NCBI GenBank assembly: GCA_964633825.1
Contig: CAZWHE010000065.1
Location: 1-20,016 of the forward strand
Origin: CAZWHE01 sp964633825
GTDB taxonomy: Bacteria > Planctomycetota > B15-G4 > CAYZWU01
Reading direction: 5' to 3'
DNA: 20,016 nt
Of the stretch, positions 13,452 through 20,016 are shown one piece after another. The notes under the pieces are model-generated. The model was not told the DNA's origin. It worked only from the letters and a program-made list of their open reading frames with translations, and made no database searches. Both the position numbers and the translations under genes were made by a program. Numbering within the stretch: position 1 is the first letter of the stretch; every line of letters begins with the position of its first letter.

Positions 13452-14644
13452 TTGATGATCTCCTTGAGAAAGGAGCGACCCGTCCCGAGCGGCGGAAGCC
13501 CCAGAAACTCGGCCATGGCCGCACCCGCATCGGCAAAGGATTCCCGCGTGCCCAGGTTGCGGTTGCCCGTGATCGACTGGCCGAAGGCAAGGAGCGGAAC
13601 ATACTCCCGGGTGTGGTCCGTCCCCGGCGTCGTTGGATCGTTGCCGTGATCGGCTGTGATCACGAGAAAATCGTCCCGATCGAGGCAACCGAGGATTTCG
13701 GGCAGCGCGGCGTCGAATTCGACGAGGGCTTGGGCGAAACCGGAGGGATCGTTCCGGTGGCCGAAGAGCATGTCGAAGTCGACCAGGTTGGCCAGGATGA
13801 TCCCGCCGTCGATGCCGGTTTTTTCATTCGCTCCATCCTGATCGGAAAGGGCTCGGAGCAGGAGCTCGATCGTCTGGGCGTTGCTTTTGGACGGCAGGCG
13901 CCGGCCGATGCCCGAGCCGGCGTAGAGATCGAAGATCTTGCCGATGGCGAGAACCGTTCCCCCTCCGTCGGAGGCGAGGTTCAGCAGGGTGGGGCCGTGG
14001 GGCGGCAGAGAGAAGTCGCGGCGGCCCGCCGTTCTCCTGAAAGCGCCCGGCTCTCCCTCGAATGGCCGGGCGATGACGCGCGAGACGGCGTGTTCGTCCT
14101 TCAACAGCGCTCGCGCTTTCTCGCAGATCAGGTAGAGCTCGTCATTGGTCATGACGTCTTCGTGCGCGGCGACCTGGAAAACAGAGTCGGCGGACGTGTA
14201 GATGATGGGGCGTCTTGTTTCCAGGTGCTCCTTCCCGAGACGCTCGATGATCTCCGTTCCCGAGCAGGGGAAATTGCCGAGCGTTTTCTTGCCGATCTCT
14301 CTCTCGAAGATACGGACCACCGATTCGGGAAAACCGTCCGGGTAGGTGGGGAAGGCCTTTGCGACGACGAGCCCGGCCAGTTCCCAGTGTCCGGTCGTCG
14401 AGTGCTTGCCCGCGCTTTTTTCGGCCATGCGGCCGAACGACGCGGCAGGGTCGGCAGCCGGCGGAATGCCTTCCACGCCCGGGATATTGCCGAGACCGAG
14501 GGAGGCGAGGGCGGGAAGCTCCAGCCCCCCGGCGGCCGCAATCACGTGGCTCAGCGTGTTCGTCCCTTCGTCTCCGTACAAGGCGGCGTCGGGGAGCTCG
14601 CCGATTCCGACTCCGTCAAGAACGATGAGAACGGCTCTCTTCAT
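13448..14644 (-). CDS. deoB: Phosphopentomutase
   Basis: This 398-residue protein is the standard length for DeoB. It converts (deoxy)ribose 1-phosphate to the 5-phosphate using two Mn2+ ions. The alkaline-phosphatase-superfamily metal site shows D10 in VLDGVGIGELPDA, DFDMLFGHRND and ADHGNDPTTPGTDHTRE. The nucleophile Thr lies in KHSTTGHWE (about 80-88). The usual form is KDTxTGHWE, so an Asp-to-His and a Thr-to-Ser change precede the conserved TGHWE. The start is the ATG at 14644, only 3 bases after the sulfatase-like gene's TAA. No clear ribosome site is seen (the spacer is A/T only), so reinitiation after the upstream gene is likely. It overlaps deoA by 4 bases. Its place directly after another alkaline-phosphatase-superfamily gene is curious but probably coincidental. 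Confidence 0.93.
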   Translation of the reverse strand: MKRAVLIVLDGVGIGELPDAALYGDEGTNTLSHVIAAAGGLELPALASLGLGNIPGVEGIPPAADPAASFGRMAEKSAGKHSTTGHWELAGLVVAKAFPTYPDGFPESVVRIFEREIGKKTLGNFPCSGTEIIERLGKEHLETRRPIIYTSADSVFQVAAHEDVMTNDELYLICEKARALLKDEHAVSRVIARPFEGEPGAFRRTAGRRDFSLPPHGPTLLNLASDGGGTVLAIGKIFDLYAGSGIGRRLPSKSNAQTIELLLRALSDQDGANEKTGIDGGIILANLVDFDMLFGHRNDPSGFAQALVEFDAALPEILGCLDRDDFLVITADHGNDPTTPGTDHTREYVPLLAFGQSITGNRNLGTRESFADAGAAMAEFLGLPPLGTGRSFLKEIIN

Positions 14645-14647
14645 TTT

Positions 14648-16015
14648 TTAAAAATACCCAAGGCTTTTCAGGAGCTCGATCTCCTCTTCCGACCGGGGAT
14701 CGATGGTTCCAGCTTTCGTCCTTCCCGTTAAAAATTGCTCCAGCTCCCGGGCGAACTCGGCGACGAGCTCGGGGTGTTCGCCCGAGATATCGTTCAGTTC
14801 GGCGGGATCGTTTTGGAGGTCGAAAAGCGTCTTTTCTCCGGTGAGCCGGTTGAAGCAGAACCTGAAGCGGCGGTTCTGCACCATGCGCCAGATGTCGGGC
14901 TCTTCGTTGCGCCAGTCCGCTTCTGCGAAGACGAGGCGTTCGGCGAAGCTGGCGGGCTTGTTCTCGATCGCGTCGATCAGGTCGGTCCCGTCCAGGGCGT
15001 GGGCGTGGTCGATCCCGAGGCGGGCCAGGGCGGTGGGAACGATGTCGGCCACCATGGCGAGCTCCTCCACGCGGCGGTTTTCGGGAACCCCGGGCCCCCT
15101 CATGACGAGGGGAACGTTGATGATCTCGCTGTACATCGTTCTGCCGTGAAGGACGCATCCGTGCTCCATGAACTCTTCGCCGTGATCGGATGTGATGACG
15201 ACGAGGGTGTTTTTGTCGAGATCGAGGTCGCGCACATGCCCGAAGAGCCTCTTGAGCTGGTCGTCGAGCTGGCGGATCTCGGCGTCGTAGAGGTCGGACA
15301 CGTGGCCCACGTCTTCGTCCGAGTATGCGTGTGTTCCGTCGCGCACGGCGAGCAGCTCGCCCGTGCTTCCGTCGGCTGTCCCGCTGTAAGGCCGGGTGAA
15401 CATTGCGCGGTACCGCGGATCGGGGGAGTAGGAGCTGTGCACGTCGTAATAGTGGATGAAGAGGAAGAAGGGCTTTTTCGAGTATTGTTTCAGCCAGTCG
15501 ACAGCCTGTGTCGTGATGGCCTTTCCCATGTTGCCGATCGTTTCCTTGAAGGGCTTGAAGGTCAAAAAGCCCTGGTCGAGGCCCTGTGCGGCGCTGATCC
15601 AGTGGGAATTCACGAAAGCGCCTGTGATGAAGCCGCGGTCGCTCAGCATGGCGGCCAGGGTCGGCACATTGCGGGAGAGCTTCTTCGATTCATCCACCAC
15701 GCCGTTTCTGTGAGGGAATTTGCCGGTCAGCATGGTGGTGTGCGAGGGAAGCGTCCAGGGCGCCTGGGCCACGGCGTTCTCGAAGAGCGTGCCCGAGGCG
15801 GCGAAACAGTCGAGGAAAGGGGATGTGGGGCGTTCGTATCCGTAACACCCGAGCCGGTCGGCGCGCAGCGTGTCGATGGAGATGATGATCACGTTTTGCG
15901 CCGGATCATCGCTGTTCCAGCAGCCCGCCGGCAGGAACGCCGCGATGCCCAGCAGAAGCACGGCCGGACCGAATCGGATTGTTCTATTTGGAGTAAAAAT
16001 CGATCGCCCTCTCAA
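14648..16015 (-). CDS. Sulfatase-family (alkaline phosphatase superfamily) lipoprotein, Thr at nucleophile position
   Basis: This 455-residue protein has an Arg-rich N terminus, a hydrophobic core and a likely lipoprotein cleavage site (LPAGC, C32), so it is probably membrane-anchored and periplasmic. The sulfatase fold covers about 40-370. Metal ligands are suggested by D48 in IISIDTLRAD, HYYDVH and TSDHGEEFMEHG. The canonical C/S-x-P-S-R formylglycine site reads WTLPSH at 87-92, with Thr88 in place of the modified Cys/Ser. It may therefore be a phosphodiesterase or phosphotransferase-like relative rather than a true sulfatase. The C terminus ends in LLKSLGYF, a tail often seen in this subgroup. 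The start is taken as TTG 16015, overlapping the M64 gene by 32 bases. A GTG at 15961 is an alternative but would remove the basic n-region. The substrate is unknown. Confidence 0.82.
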   Translation of the reverse strand: MRGRSIFTPNRTIRFGPAVLLLGIAAFLPAGCWNSDDPAQNVIIISIDTLRADRLGCYGYERPTSPFLDCFAASGTLFENAVAQAPWTLPSHTTMLTGKFPHRNGVVDESKKLSRNVPTLAAMLSDRGFITGAFVNSHWISAAQGLDQGFLTFKPFKETIGNMGKAITTQAVDWLKQYSKKPFFLFIHYYDVHSSYSPDPRYRAMFTRPYSGTADGSTGELLAVRDGTHAYSDEDVGHVSDLYDAEIRQLDDQLKRLFGHVRDLDLDKNTLVVITSDHGEEFMEHGCVLHGRTMYSEIINVPLVMRGPGVPENRRVEELAMVADIVPTALARLGIDHAHALDGTDLIDAIENKPASFAERLVFAEADWRNEEPDIWRMVQNRRFRFCFNRLTGEKTLFDLQNDPAELNDISGEHPELVAEFARELEQFLTGRTKAGTIDPRSEEEIELLKSLGYF

Positions 16016-17276
16016 TAGCTTCGGTGCAAACGGGACAATACTCGCTCGTCATCAGGGAGAACATGACGCAGTCGAGACAGGGGCGGAAAAGGCCCTTCGC
16101 CTTATAGCCGGCGCCCTCGAAGCACCCGACGGCGCTTCGGTACTTTGAGCTCTTGGGTGTGGGAAGGGGCGTTCCCTTTTCGATCAGGTGTTTCCACTTG
16201 ATGTTCCGGGGATCGAGGAGAGCCGTGATGTTCGGTTCCCAGGGCTCCGTCCCTTCGGGGTAATAATCAATGTATGTCACGCCCGATCCGTAGTATTCGT
16301 CCGCCAGGCCGGCCGTGGCGTGTCCGAGCTCGTGAACCAGAACCTGGAGGCCGGCAAATGCTTTTCCGGCGGAGCAGGCTGCGTAGAGGTTGAAGATGCC
16401 GCCGCCGCCGAAACGCTCCGAATTGAAGAGGAGCAGGATCACGTCGTGCGGCGCCGAAGACGCGGCGTCGAAAAGAGTGTGGATCTTTGCCGTCATGGAA
16501 TAGCGCGGCAGGTCGAAGAAGTTGAACGTCACTCCGAGCGCCGTGGACCGGAAGGTCTCGTTCCTCGGTTCGTCGACGCCGGACTCCGGAGAGGGACACC
16601 AGACCGACCAGACGTTGAACTTGTTCTTGTGATCTTTGTAGGAGGGGCTCGAGAAAAGGGACTTGTGGGCCCTCTTCACGTCCTTGTCGAACTTGGTCTT
16701 CTCTTTCGGCCCGTATCCGTCTCCGATGACGAGAAGATCGAGCTTTTTGGAGGGCTCGCCGTTGATCATCACGGGCTTGACCTTGAGGTCTCCGAAGGGA
16801 TTGTCCTTGACGATGAACCGGGCCTCCATGGGAATCTCCTGTTTCAGGAGATCTTTCCATTCTCCTCCCTCTCCGCGCTGCGAGACGGTGAGATGGATCG
16901 GCGCCTTCGGCCAGGGGATGATCACCGAGTGCTCGACGGCGCGCCACACGCCCGACCGGGCCTCGGCAATGGTGCGCCATTCGTTGAAGAGCCCGCAGTA
17001 TGGCGACGAGAAAATGAGATCGCCCGACGCGGCGTCTCTCACTTCACAGCGGTAATGGCCCAGGTCCCGTTCGTCGATGAGGCGCTTTTTGGGGCCGGAG
17101 AAGTATTTCTCCTCTTTCAGCTCGTCGATGCAGACGCGCTCCGTGTCGTGGTCTCCCACGTGGTAGAGATCGATCCGGAGCCCCTTGTCGAGAAACCAAT
17201 CGTCATATCGGGGCGCATTGTCCGCGGGATCGGCGCCGCCGCAGGTGAGAATCATTACGATGATGAGATCAACCAT
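15984..17276 (-). CDS. M64 (IgA-peptidase-like) zinc metallopeptidase
   Basis: This 430-residue protein carries the zinc motif HELGHATAGLADEYY at 315-329, with H315, E316 and H319; D326 or E327 is a likely third ligand. The preceding domain has LDLLVIGDGYGPKEKTKF (about 179-196), a typical opening of the M64 catalytic domain. The C-terminal part has C385 and CxxC pairs at 400/403 and 414/417, probably structural. The N-terminal 150 residues look like the beta-rich M64 N domain. The ATG at 17276 gives a short hydrophobic start (MVDLIIVMILTCGG), plausible as an export or lipoprotein signal but not textbook. GGAG at 17287-17290 lies 10 bases upstream. It starts 18 bases after the upstream lipoprotein gene and overlaps the next gene, so it is part of the same - strand operon. 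The substrate need not be IgA. Confidence 0.85.
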   Translation of the reverse strand: MVDLIIVMILTCGGADPADNAPRYDDWFLDKGLRIDLYHVGDHDTERVCIDELKEEKYFSGPKKRLIDERDLGHYRCEVRDAASGDLIFSSPYCGLFNEWRTIAEARSGVWRAVEHSVIIPWPKAPIHLTVSQRGEGGEWKDLLKQEIPMEARFIVKDNPFGDLKVKPVMINGEPSKKLDLLVIGDGYGPKEKTKFDKDVKRAHKSLFSSPSYKDHKNKFNVWSVWCPSPESGVDEPRNETFRSTALGVTFNFFDLPRYSMTAKIHTLFDAASSAPHDVILLLFNSERFGGGGIFNLYAACSAGKAFAGLQVLVHELGHATAGLADEYYGSGVTYIDYYPEGTEPWEPNITALLDPRNIKWKHLIEKGTPLPTPKSSKYRSAVGCFEGAGYKAKGLFRPCLDCVMFSLMTSEYCPVCTEAIERAIDFYSK

Positions 17277-17294
17277 GCCGGTCGTGCTCCATGA

Positions 17295-18218
17295 TCAGCG
17301 GAAGATGCATACGGGATCGTCAACGCTTGTCCTGACGTGATGGGAAAGGGCCCCGGGCAGACCGCCGATGATCTCGCCCGAGCGCACGTCGATGGCGCGG
17401 AGGTTCCGGCCCATTGCACTGTCGGCGCCGATGATGGTCGTTGCGCCCGAGATCCTGAGCCGGTTCTGACTCGTCCGGGAAAAGAAGTCGGACGACTGCC
17501 TCTCTTTTTCCCTGAGCAGAAGCCTGGCGAGATCGCGCACCACGACCTTGTAACGGTCCCGGCTCCCCATGTGGAGGCTTGCCAGAAGAGCGCTTTTCAC
17601 TTCGTCGTCGAGCGTGGGCTGAACCACGACGGCGTCGTCCTTCCTGACAAGGGGTGAGACATTGCAGACGATGTCCCGCGTCGTCGATGGGTAGAATGAC
17701 CAGGAGGCGATGACACACCCCGTGGGAATATCGATGGCGATCATGTGCAGGTAGGACGTGTACCAGAACTCATCCTCGAGTTTCTTTTCCCCTGTCTTGG
17801 AATCGGTTTCAAAGATCTGGTGCTTGTTTTCGCCGCCCCAGCCGATCACGACGGTGTTCGCGTTGATGAGCTCGCCGAGTCGAACGAGGCTCTGGTCGTC
17901 GGAGATGTCGCTCAGCGAAAACCTGTGCTCGTCTTCGATCAGGTTCAGCAGGTCTCTTTCAACCAGCTTGACCTTGGCGCACGACAGGCGGGATCGCGCC
18001 TTGAGGAAAGCTTCCATGAGCGAGCAGGGGGGATTGGCCGAGCCGCGGATGTCGCCTTCGAGGGCGATCGTTCTCTCTTCGCCCCGTTTCTCCAGCTGCC
18101 GGAGGATGGCTTCGGCGCCGTAAGGCGCGTTGTCACTGATCGTTCCCGTCCTGCATCCCGCGCCGCCGAACAGAATGGCGGCCAGGATAAGAGAAAGGTT
18201 TACAAAGCCGTTCTTCAT
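17295..18218 (-). CDS. Lipoprotein with two CsgG/FlgO-like halves, function unknown
   Basis: This 307-residue protein has a clear lipoprotein signal (residues 1-21, lipobox GGAGC, C22). The first half contains KVKLVERDLLNLIEDEH then LGELINANTVVIGWG and IAIDIPTGCVIASW. The order (regulated -ERD- helix, a conserved Ala/Asn-rich GxxxxA-like strand, then DxxTG) recalls CsgG, FlgO or LpoB-type lipoproteins. The second half repeats it loosely with YKVVVRDLARLLLREKE, ISGATTIIGAD and RAIDVRSGEIIGG, which suggests an internal duplication. The start is the ATG at 18218, with GGAGG (complement 18227-18231) 8 bases upstream. That ribosome site lies within an 18-bp tandem duplication. It is the first gene of the - strand run, followed by the M64 gene after 18 bases. 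Call it CsgG-like with caution; its role may be in envelope assembly. Confidence 0.7.
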   Translation of the reverse strand: MKNGFVNLSLILAAILFGGAGCRTGTISDNAPYGAEAILRQLEKRGEERTIALEGDIRGSANPPCSLMEAFLKARSRLSCAKVKLVERDLLNLIEDEHRFSLSDISDDQSLVRLGELINANTVVIGWGGENKHQIFETDSKTGEKKLEDEFWYTSYLHMIAIDIPTGCVIASWSFYPSTTRDIVCNVSPLVRKDDAVVVQPTLDDEVKSALLASLHMGSRDRYKVVVRDLARLLLREKERQSSDFFSRTSQNRLRISGATTIIGADSAMGRNLRAIDVRSGEIIGGLPGALSHHVRTSVDDPVCIFR

Positions 18219-18252
18219 GGCCTATGCCTCCAGAATGGCCAATGCCTCGAGA
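18217..18252. repeat. 18-bp tandem duplication over the lipoprotein translation start region
   Basis: Two adjacent copies, 18217-18234 and 18235-18252, agree at 16 of 18 bases (ATGGCCTATGCCTCCAGA and ATGGCCAATGCCTCGAGA). On the - strand each copy holds a GAGG ribosome-site core followed by a GGCCAT ending. The copy nearer the gene supplies the working ribosome site and, at its end, the ATG at 18218. The upstream copy is a near-duplicate without a following ATG. Confidence 0.85.
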
Positions 18253-18263
18253 CCAGTCTTTTT

Positions 18264-18293
18264 TAGTCAAGCAATTAAGACGGGGGTTGTCAA
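18264..18293 (-). promoter_or_regulatory. Candidate promoter for the lipoprotein operon
   Basis: On the - strand a perfect TTGACA (18288-18293) is followed, 18 bases on, by TGACTA (18264-18269), a weak -10 match. It lies in the divergent gap between the lipoprotein gene and the transporter gene and would give a leader of about 40 bases. The rest of the gap (18253-18410) shows no better promoter for the + strand transporter; a TACATA near 18321 lacks a matching -35. Confidence 0.3.
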
Positions 18294-18410
18294 TTCCGCC
18301 CGCGCATTCTCCGGGTTCTTTACATACATTTCCAGACGCTTTCCATGCACCATTCCCCTTATTCCTTTGACGGCTATCCGGTCATTTGCGAAATTCCTAC
18401 TCCAGTTGCC

Positions 18411-18416
18411 AGGGAG
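18411..18416 (+). promoter_or_regulatory. Ribosome binding site deciding the transporter start
   Basis: AGGGAG at 18411-18416 sits 9 bases before a TTG at 18426. The upstream in-frame ATG at 18345 has no purine-rich site before it, so this element favours translation from the TTG. Confidence 0.55.
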
Positions 18417-18425
18417 AAAAAAGCA

Positions 18426-19931
18426 TTGGACGGCCCCGACAAAAAGGAAACATTCTCCTCCCGGTGGGGGATGCTCTTATCGATACTCGGTATCGCCGTC
18501 GGGACGGGCAATATCTGGCGCTTTCCCAGGATCGCGGCCAAGACGGGAGGCGAAGAGGGCGCCGGGTCCTTTCTGATCGCCTGGGTCGTCTTTCTCCTCT
18601 TCTGGTCGATTCCGCTGATTATCGCCGAATTCGCCATCGGACGGAAGAGCCGGCTCGGCGTTGCCGGCAGCTTCGCCCGGCTCCTCTCGGGACGGCTGAC
18701 CTGGATGGGCGCCTTCGTCGGAATGGTGGCCACGGCGATCATGTTTTATTACTCCGTGGTGAACGGCTGGTGCCTCTACTATTTCACGTCGATGACGGTG
18801 AAGGGGCTTCCGGCCGACAGCGCCGCCTCGCAGGCTGTATGGGATCAATTCCAGGCCGGTCGTTTCCCGCTCCTGTGCCATTTTCTCGTCATGGTTCTGG
18901 GCGCTCTCGTGGTGATCCGCGGGATCCGGGCCATCGAAAAGGTGAACCGCGTCCTCGTTCCCACCCTTCTCCTGATCATTCTCGTATCGGCCTGCCGGGC
19001 CCTGACCCTGCCCGGCGCGTTCGACGGAGTGCGCTATCTTTTTACGCCCGATATCGCCCAGCTGAAGAACCCCAATGTATGGCTCGAAGCCCTCACCCAG
19101 AACGCCTGGGATACGGGCGCCGGGTGGGGGTTGATCCTCACCTACGCCGTGTACATGCAGAGGAAACAGGGCGTGACCCTCAACGCGTGCCTCACCGGTT
19201 TCGGCAACAACTCCGTCTCTCTTATCGCGGCGCTGACCATCTTCTCCACTGTCTTCGCCACCCTGGGATCGTCCATGAGCCAGGGCGAGATCATCGAGGT
19301 CATGAAAACATCGGGGCCGGCTTCCACGGGCCTCACGTTCATCTGGATGCCCCAGCTCTTCAGCCGGATGCCCTTTGGCCATGTTTTCGCGATCTTCTTC
19401 TTTCTCGCTCTCTCTTTTGCGGCTTTTTCGTCTCTCATTTCGATGGTCGAGCTCGCTTCCCGCTCGCTCGTCGATATGGGGCTGAGAAGATGGAAAGCCG
19501 TGCTTCTCGTTTGCGGAGTGGGTTATCTCTTCGGCGTGCCTTCGGCGCTCGACCTCGATTTTTTCGGGAACCAGGATTTCGTCTGGGGCGTGGGGCTGAT
19601 GATCTCGGGCGCTTTCATCGCCTTCCTCTGCATCCGCTGCGGCGCTGAGAGATTCCGGCGGGAAGTGATCAACCTGGAGACGCGCGACATCACGCTCGGC
19701 CGGTGGTGGGACCACGTAATCCGCTTCGTCATTCCCGTCGAATGCGTCGTTCTCCTTGCCTGGTGGATGTTTCTCTCCGCTTCCGTTTATGCCCCGGAGT
19801 CCTGGTACGATCCCTTCTCGACGTACAGCGTGGCGACCTGTGTTTTTCAGTGGGGGATGATCATGGTCGTCCTTCTCGCTCTGAACCGTTTCATGTCGAA
19901 GCGGCTCCTCGGGCCCGGGAGGGGGTGCTGA
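18426..19931 (+). CDS. Sodium:neurotransmitter symporter (NSS/SNF) family amino acid transporter
   Basis: This protein of about 501 residues belongs to the LeuT/MhsT/Tyt1 family, which takes up amino acids or tryptamine-like solutes with Na+. The signature in TM1 reads GIAVGTGNIWRFP (about 22-34), close to the usual GSAVGLGNIWRFPY with its unwound Na+/substrate site. About twelve hydrophobic segments can be counted, the last two around IRFVIPVECVVLLAWWMFL and FQWGMIMVVLLALNRF. The NAWDTGAGWGLILTYAVYM stretch matches TM6 (substrate and Na+ contacts). TTG 18426 is chosen on its ribosome site and because family members begin shortly before the SSRWG segment. ATG 18345 would add 27 residues of non-helical sequence. 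It is the first + strand gene after the divergent gap, and the next transporter gene begins 1 base later. The substrate is unknown; amino acid uptake would suit the host's metabolism. Confidence 0.9.
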   Translation: MDGPDKKETFSSRWGMLLSILGIAVGTGNIWRFPRIAAKTGGEEGAGSFLIAWVVFLLFWSIPLIIAEFAIGRKSRLGVAGSFARLLSGRLTWMGAFVGMVATAIMFYYSVVNGWCLYYFTSMTVKGLPADSAASQAVWDQFQAGRFPLLCHFLVMVLGALVVIRGIRAIEKVNRVLVPTLLLIILVSACRALTLPGAFDGVRYLFTPDIAQLKNPNVWLEALTQNAWDTGAGWGLILTYAVYMQRKQGVTLNACLTGFGNNSVSLIAALTIFSTVFATLGSSMSQGEIIEVMKTSGPASTGLTFIWMPQLFSRMPFGHVFAIFFFLALSFAAFSSLISMVELASRSLVDMGLRRWKAVLLVCGVGYLFGVPSALDLDFFGNQDFVWGVGLMISGAFIAFLCIRCGAERFRREVINLETRDITLGRWWDHVIRFVIPVECVVLLAWWMFLSASVYAPESWYDPFSTYSVATCVFQWGMIMVVLLALNRFMSKRLLGPGRGC

Positions 19932-19932
19932 C

Positions 19933-20016
19933 ATGGAGATCCGGACCCTTGTCGTTATGATCCTCACGGCCGTCCTCGTCTGGGGGTTCAACTTCAGCAT
20001 CTCAAAAATCGGCCTC
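19933..20016 (+). CDS. Start of an EamA/DMT-type transporter, 3' truncated by window
   Basis: Twenty-eight codons are visible from the ATG at 19933 to the window edge. They encode a first membrane helix (TLVVMILTAVLVWGFNFSIS) with the WGFNF-x-x-x-K pattern typical of the first repeat of EamA/drug-metabolite transporters. GGGAGGGGG at 19918-19925 can serve as the ribosome site. It begins one base after the symporter stop, so the two transporters are probably co-transcribed. Only the N terminus is seen, so the family call is moderate and the solute is unknown. Confidence 0.65.
   Translation, partial: MEIRTLVVMILTAVLVWGFNFSISKIGL

Noticed and set aside
14735..16018. Long + strand open frame opposite the sulfatase-like gene (and similar ones at 13613-14731 and 16188-17294)
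   Set aside because: These are shadows of well-supported - strand genes, with low-complexity Gly/Val/Asp-rich translations and no motifs.
18345..18425. N-terminal extension of the symporter from the ATG at 18345
   Set aside because: No ribosome site precedes that ATG, and the 27 extra residues are unlike NSS N termini, while TTG 18426 has AGGGAG at good spacing. Not fully excluded.
18477..20000. Long - strand open frame opposite the symporter gene
   Set aside because: The translation is highly charged and repetitive, as expected of the antisense of a membrane protein gene; it has no motif or ribosome site.

Overview
The window is GC-rich, gene-dense bacterial DNA with no rRNA, tRNA, CRISPR array or insertion sequence that I can see. 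The organism looks like a Gram-negative bacterium with a strongly anaerobic or fermentative, amino-acid-using metabolism. The reasons are a ferredoxin-dependent 2-oxoacid oxidoreductase, many iron-sulfur proteins, lipoprotein signals, and secreted M28 and M64 peptidases. The lineage cannot be fixed from the sequence. The gene mix recalls uncultured Acidobacteriota (Aminicenantes-like) or FCB-group genomes, and that is only an impression.

Region 1 (1-9757, + strand) reads as one long, tightly packed operon. It opens with the end of a P-loop ATPase gene. A four-subunit 2-oxoacid:ferredoxin oxidoreductase follows (delta ferredoxin, alpha, TPP-binding beta, gamma), then a NuoE/NuoF/short-NuoG diaphorase set with no hydrogenase catalytic subunit, and a four-cluster HycB/CooF-like ferredoxin. 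Next come lysine-ketoglutarate reductase and saccharopine dehydrogenase, and finally a small unknown protein. A 28-bp perfect palindrome sits between the delta and alpha genes. My reading is a redox-balanced lysine catabolic unit. The saccharopine enzymes would make aminoadipate semialdehyde, the oxidoreductase would act on a downstream 2-oxoacid (possibly 2-oxoadipate), and the diaphorase would exchange electrons between ferredoxin and NAD(P). The enzyme families are well supported; the joint function is inference. A strong hairpin with T-tracts on both strands (about 9790-9835) ends this operon and probably the converging gene too.

Region 2 (9845-10558, - strand) is a single secreted cupredoxin with a full type-1 copper site, fused to a second beta-rich secreted domain.

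Region 3 (10706-18218, - strand) is a second co-directional run, read from right to left. It holds a CsgG-like lipoprotein, an M64 metallopeptidase, a sulfatase-fold lipoprotein with Thr at the nucleophile position, phosphopentomutase (deoB), pyrimidine-nucleoside phosphorylase (deoA/pdp) and an M28 peptidase with a C-terminal PDZ domain. Most junctions overlap or are only a few bases apart, so nucleoside salvage appears to be transcribed together with envelope and secreted hydrolases. Peptidases that release amino acids would suit a host that also carries the lysine-catabolic operon, though no direct link is visible.

Region 4 (18219-20016, + strand) contains a divergent intergenic region, a sodium:neurotransmitter symporter-family (likely amino acid) transporter, and the first 28 codons of an EamA/DMT-type transporter cut off by the window edge. 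No gene-free stretch exceeds 300 bases. TTG start codons appear repeatedly (6672, 13451, 16015, probably 18426).
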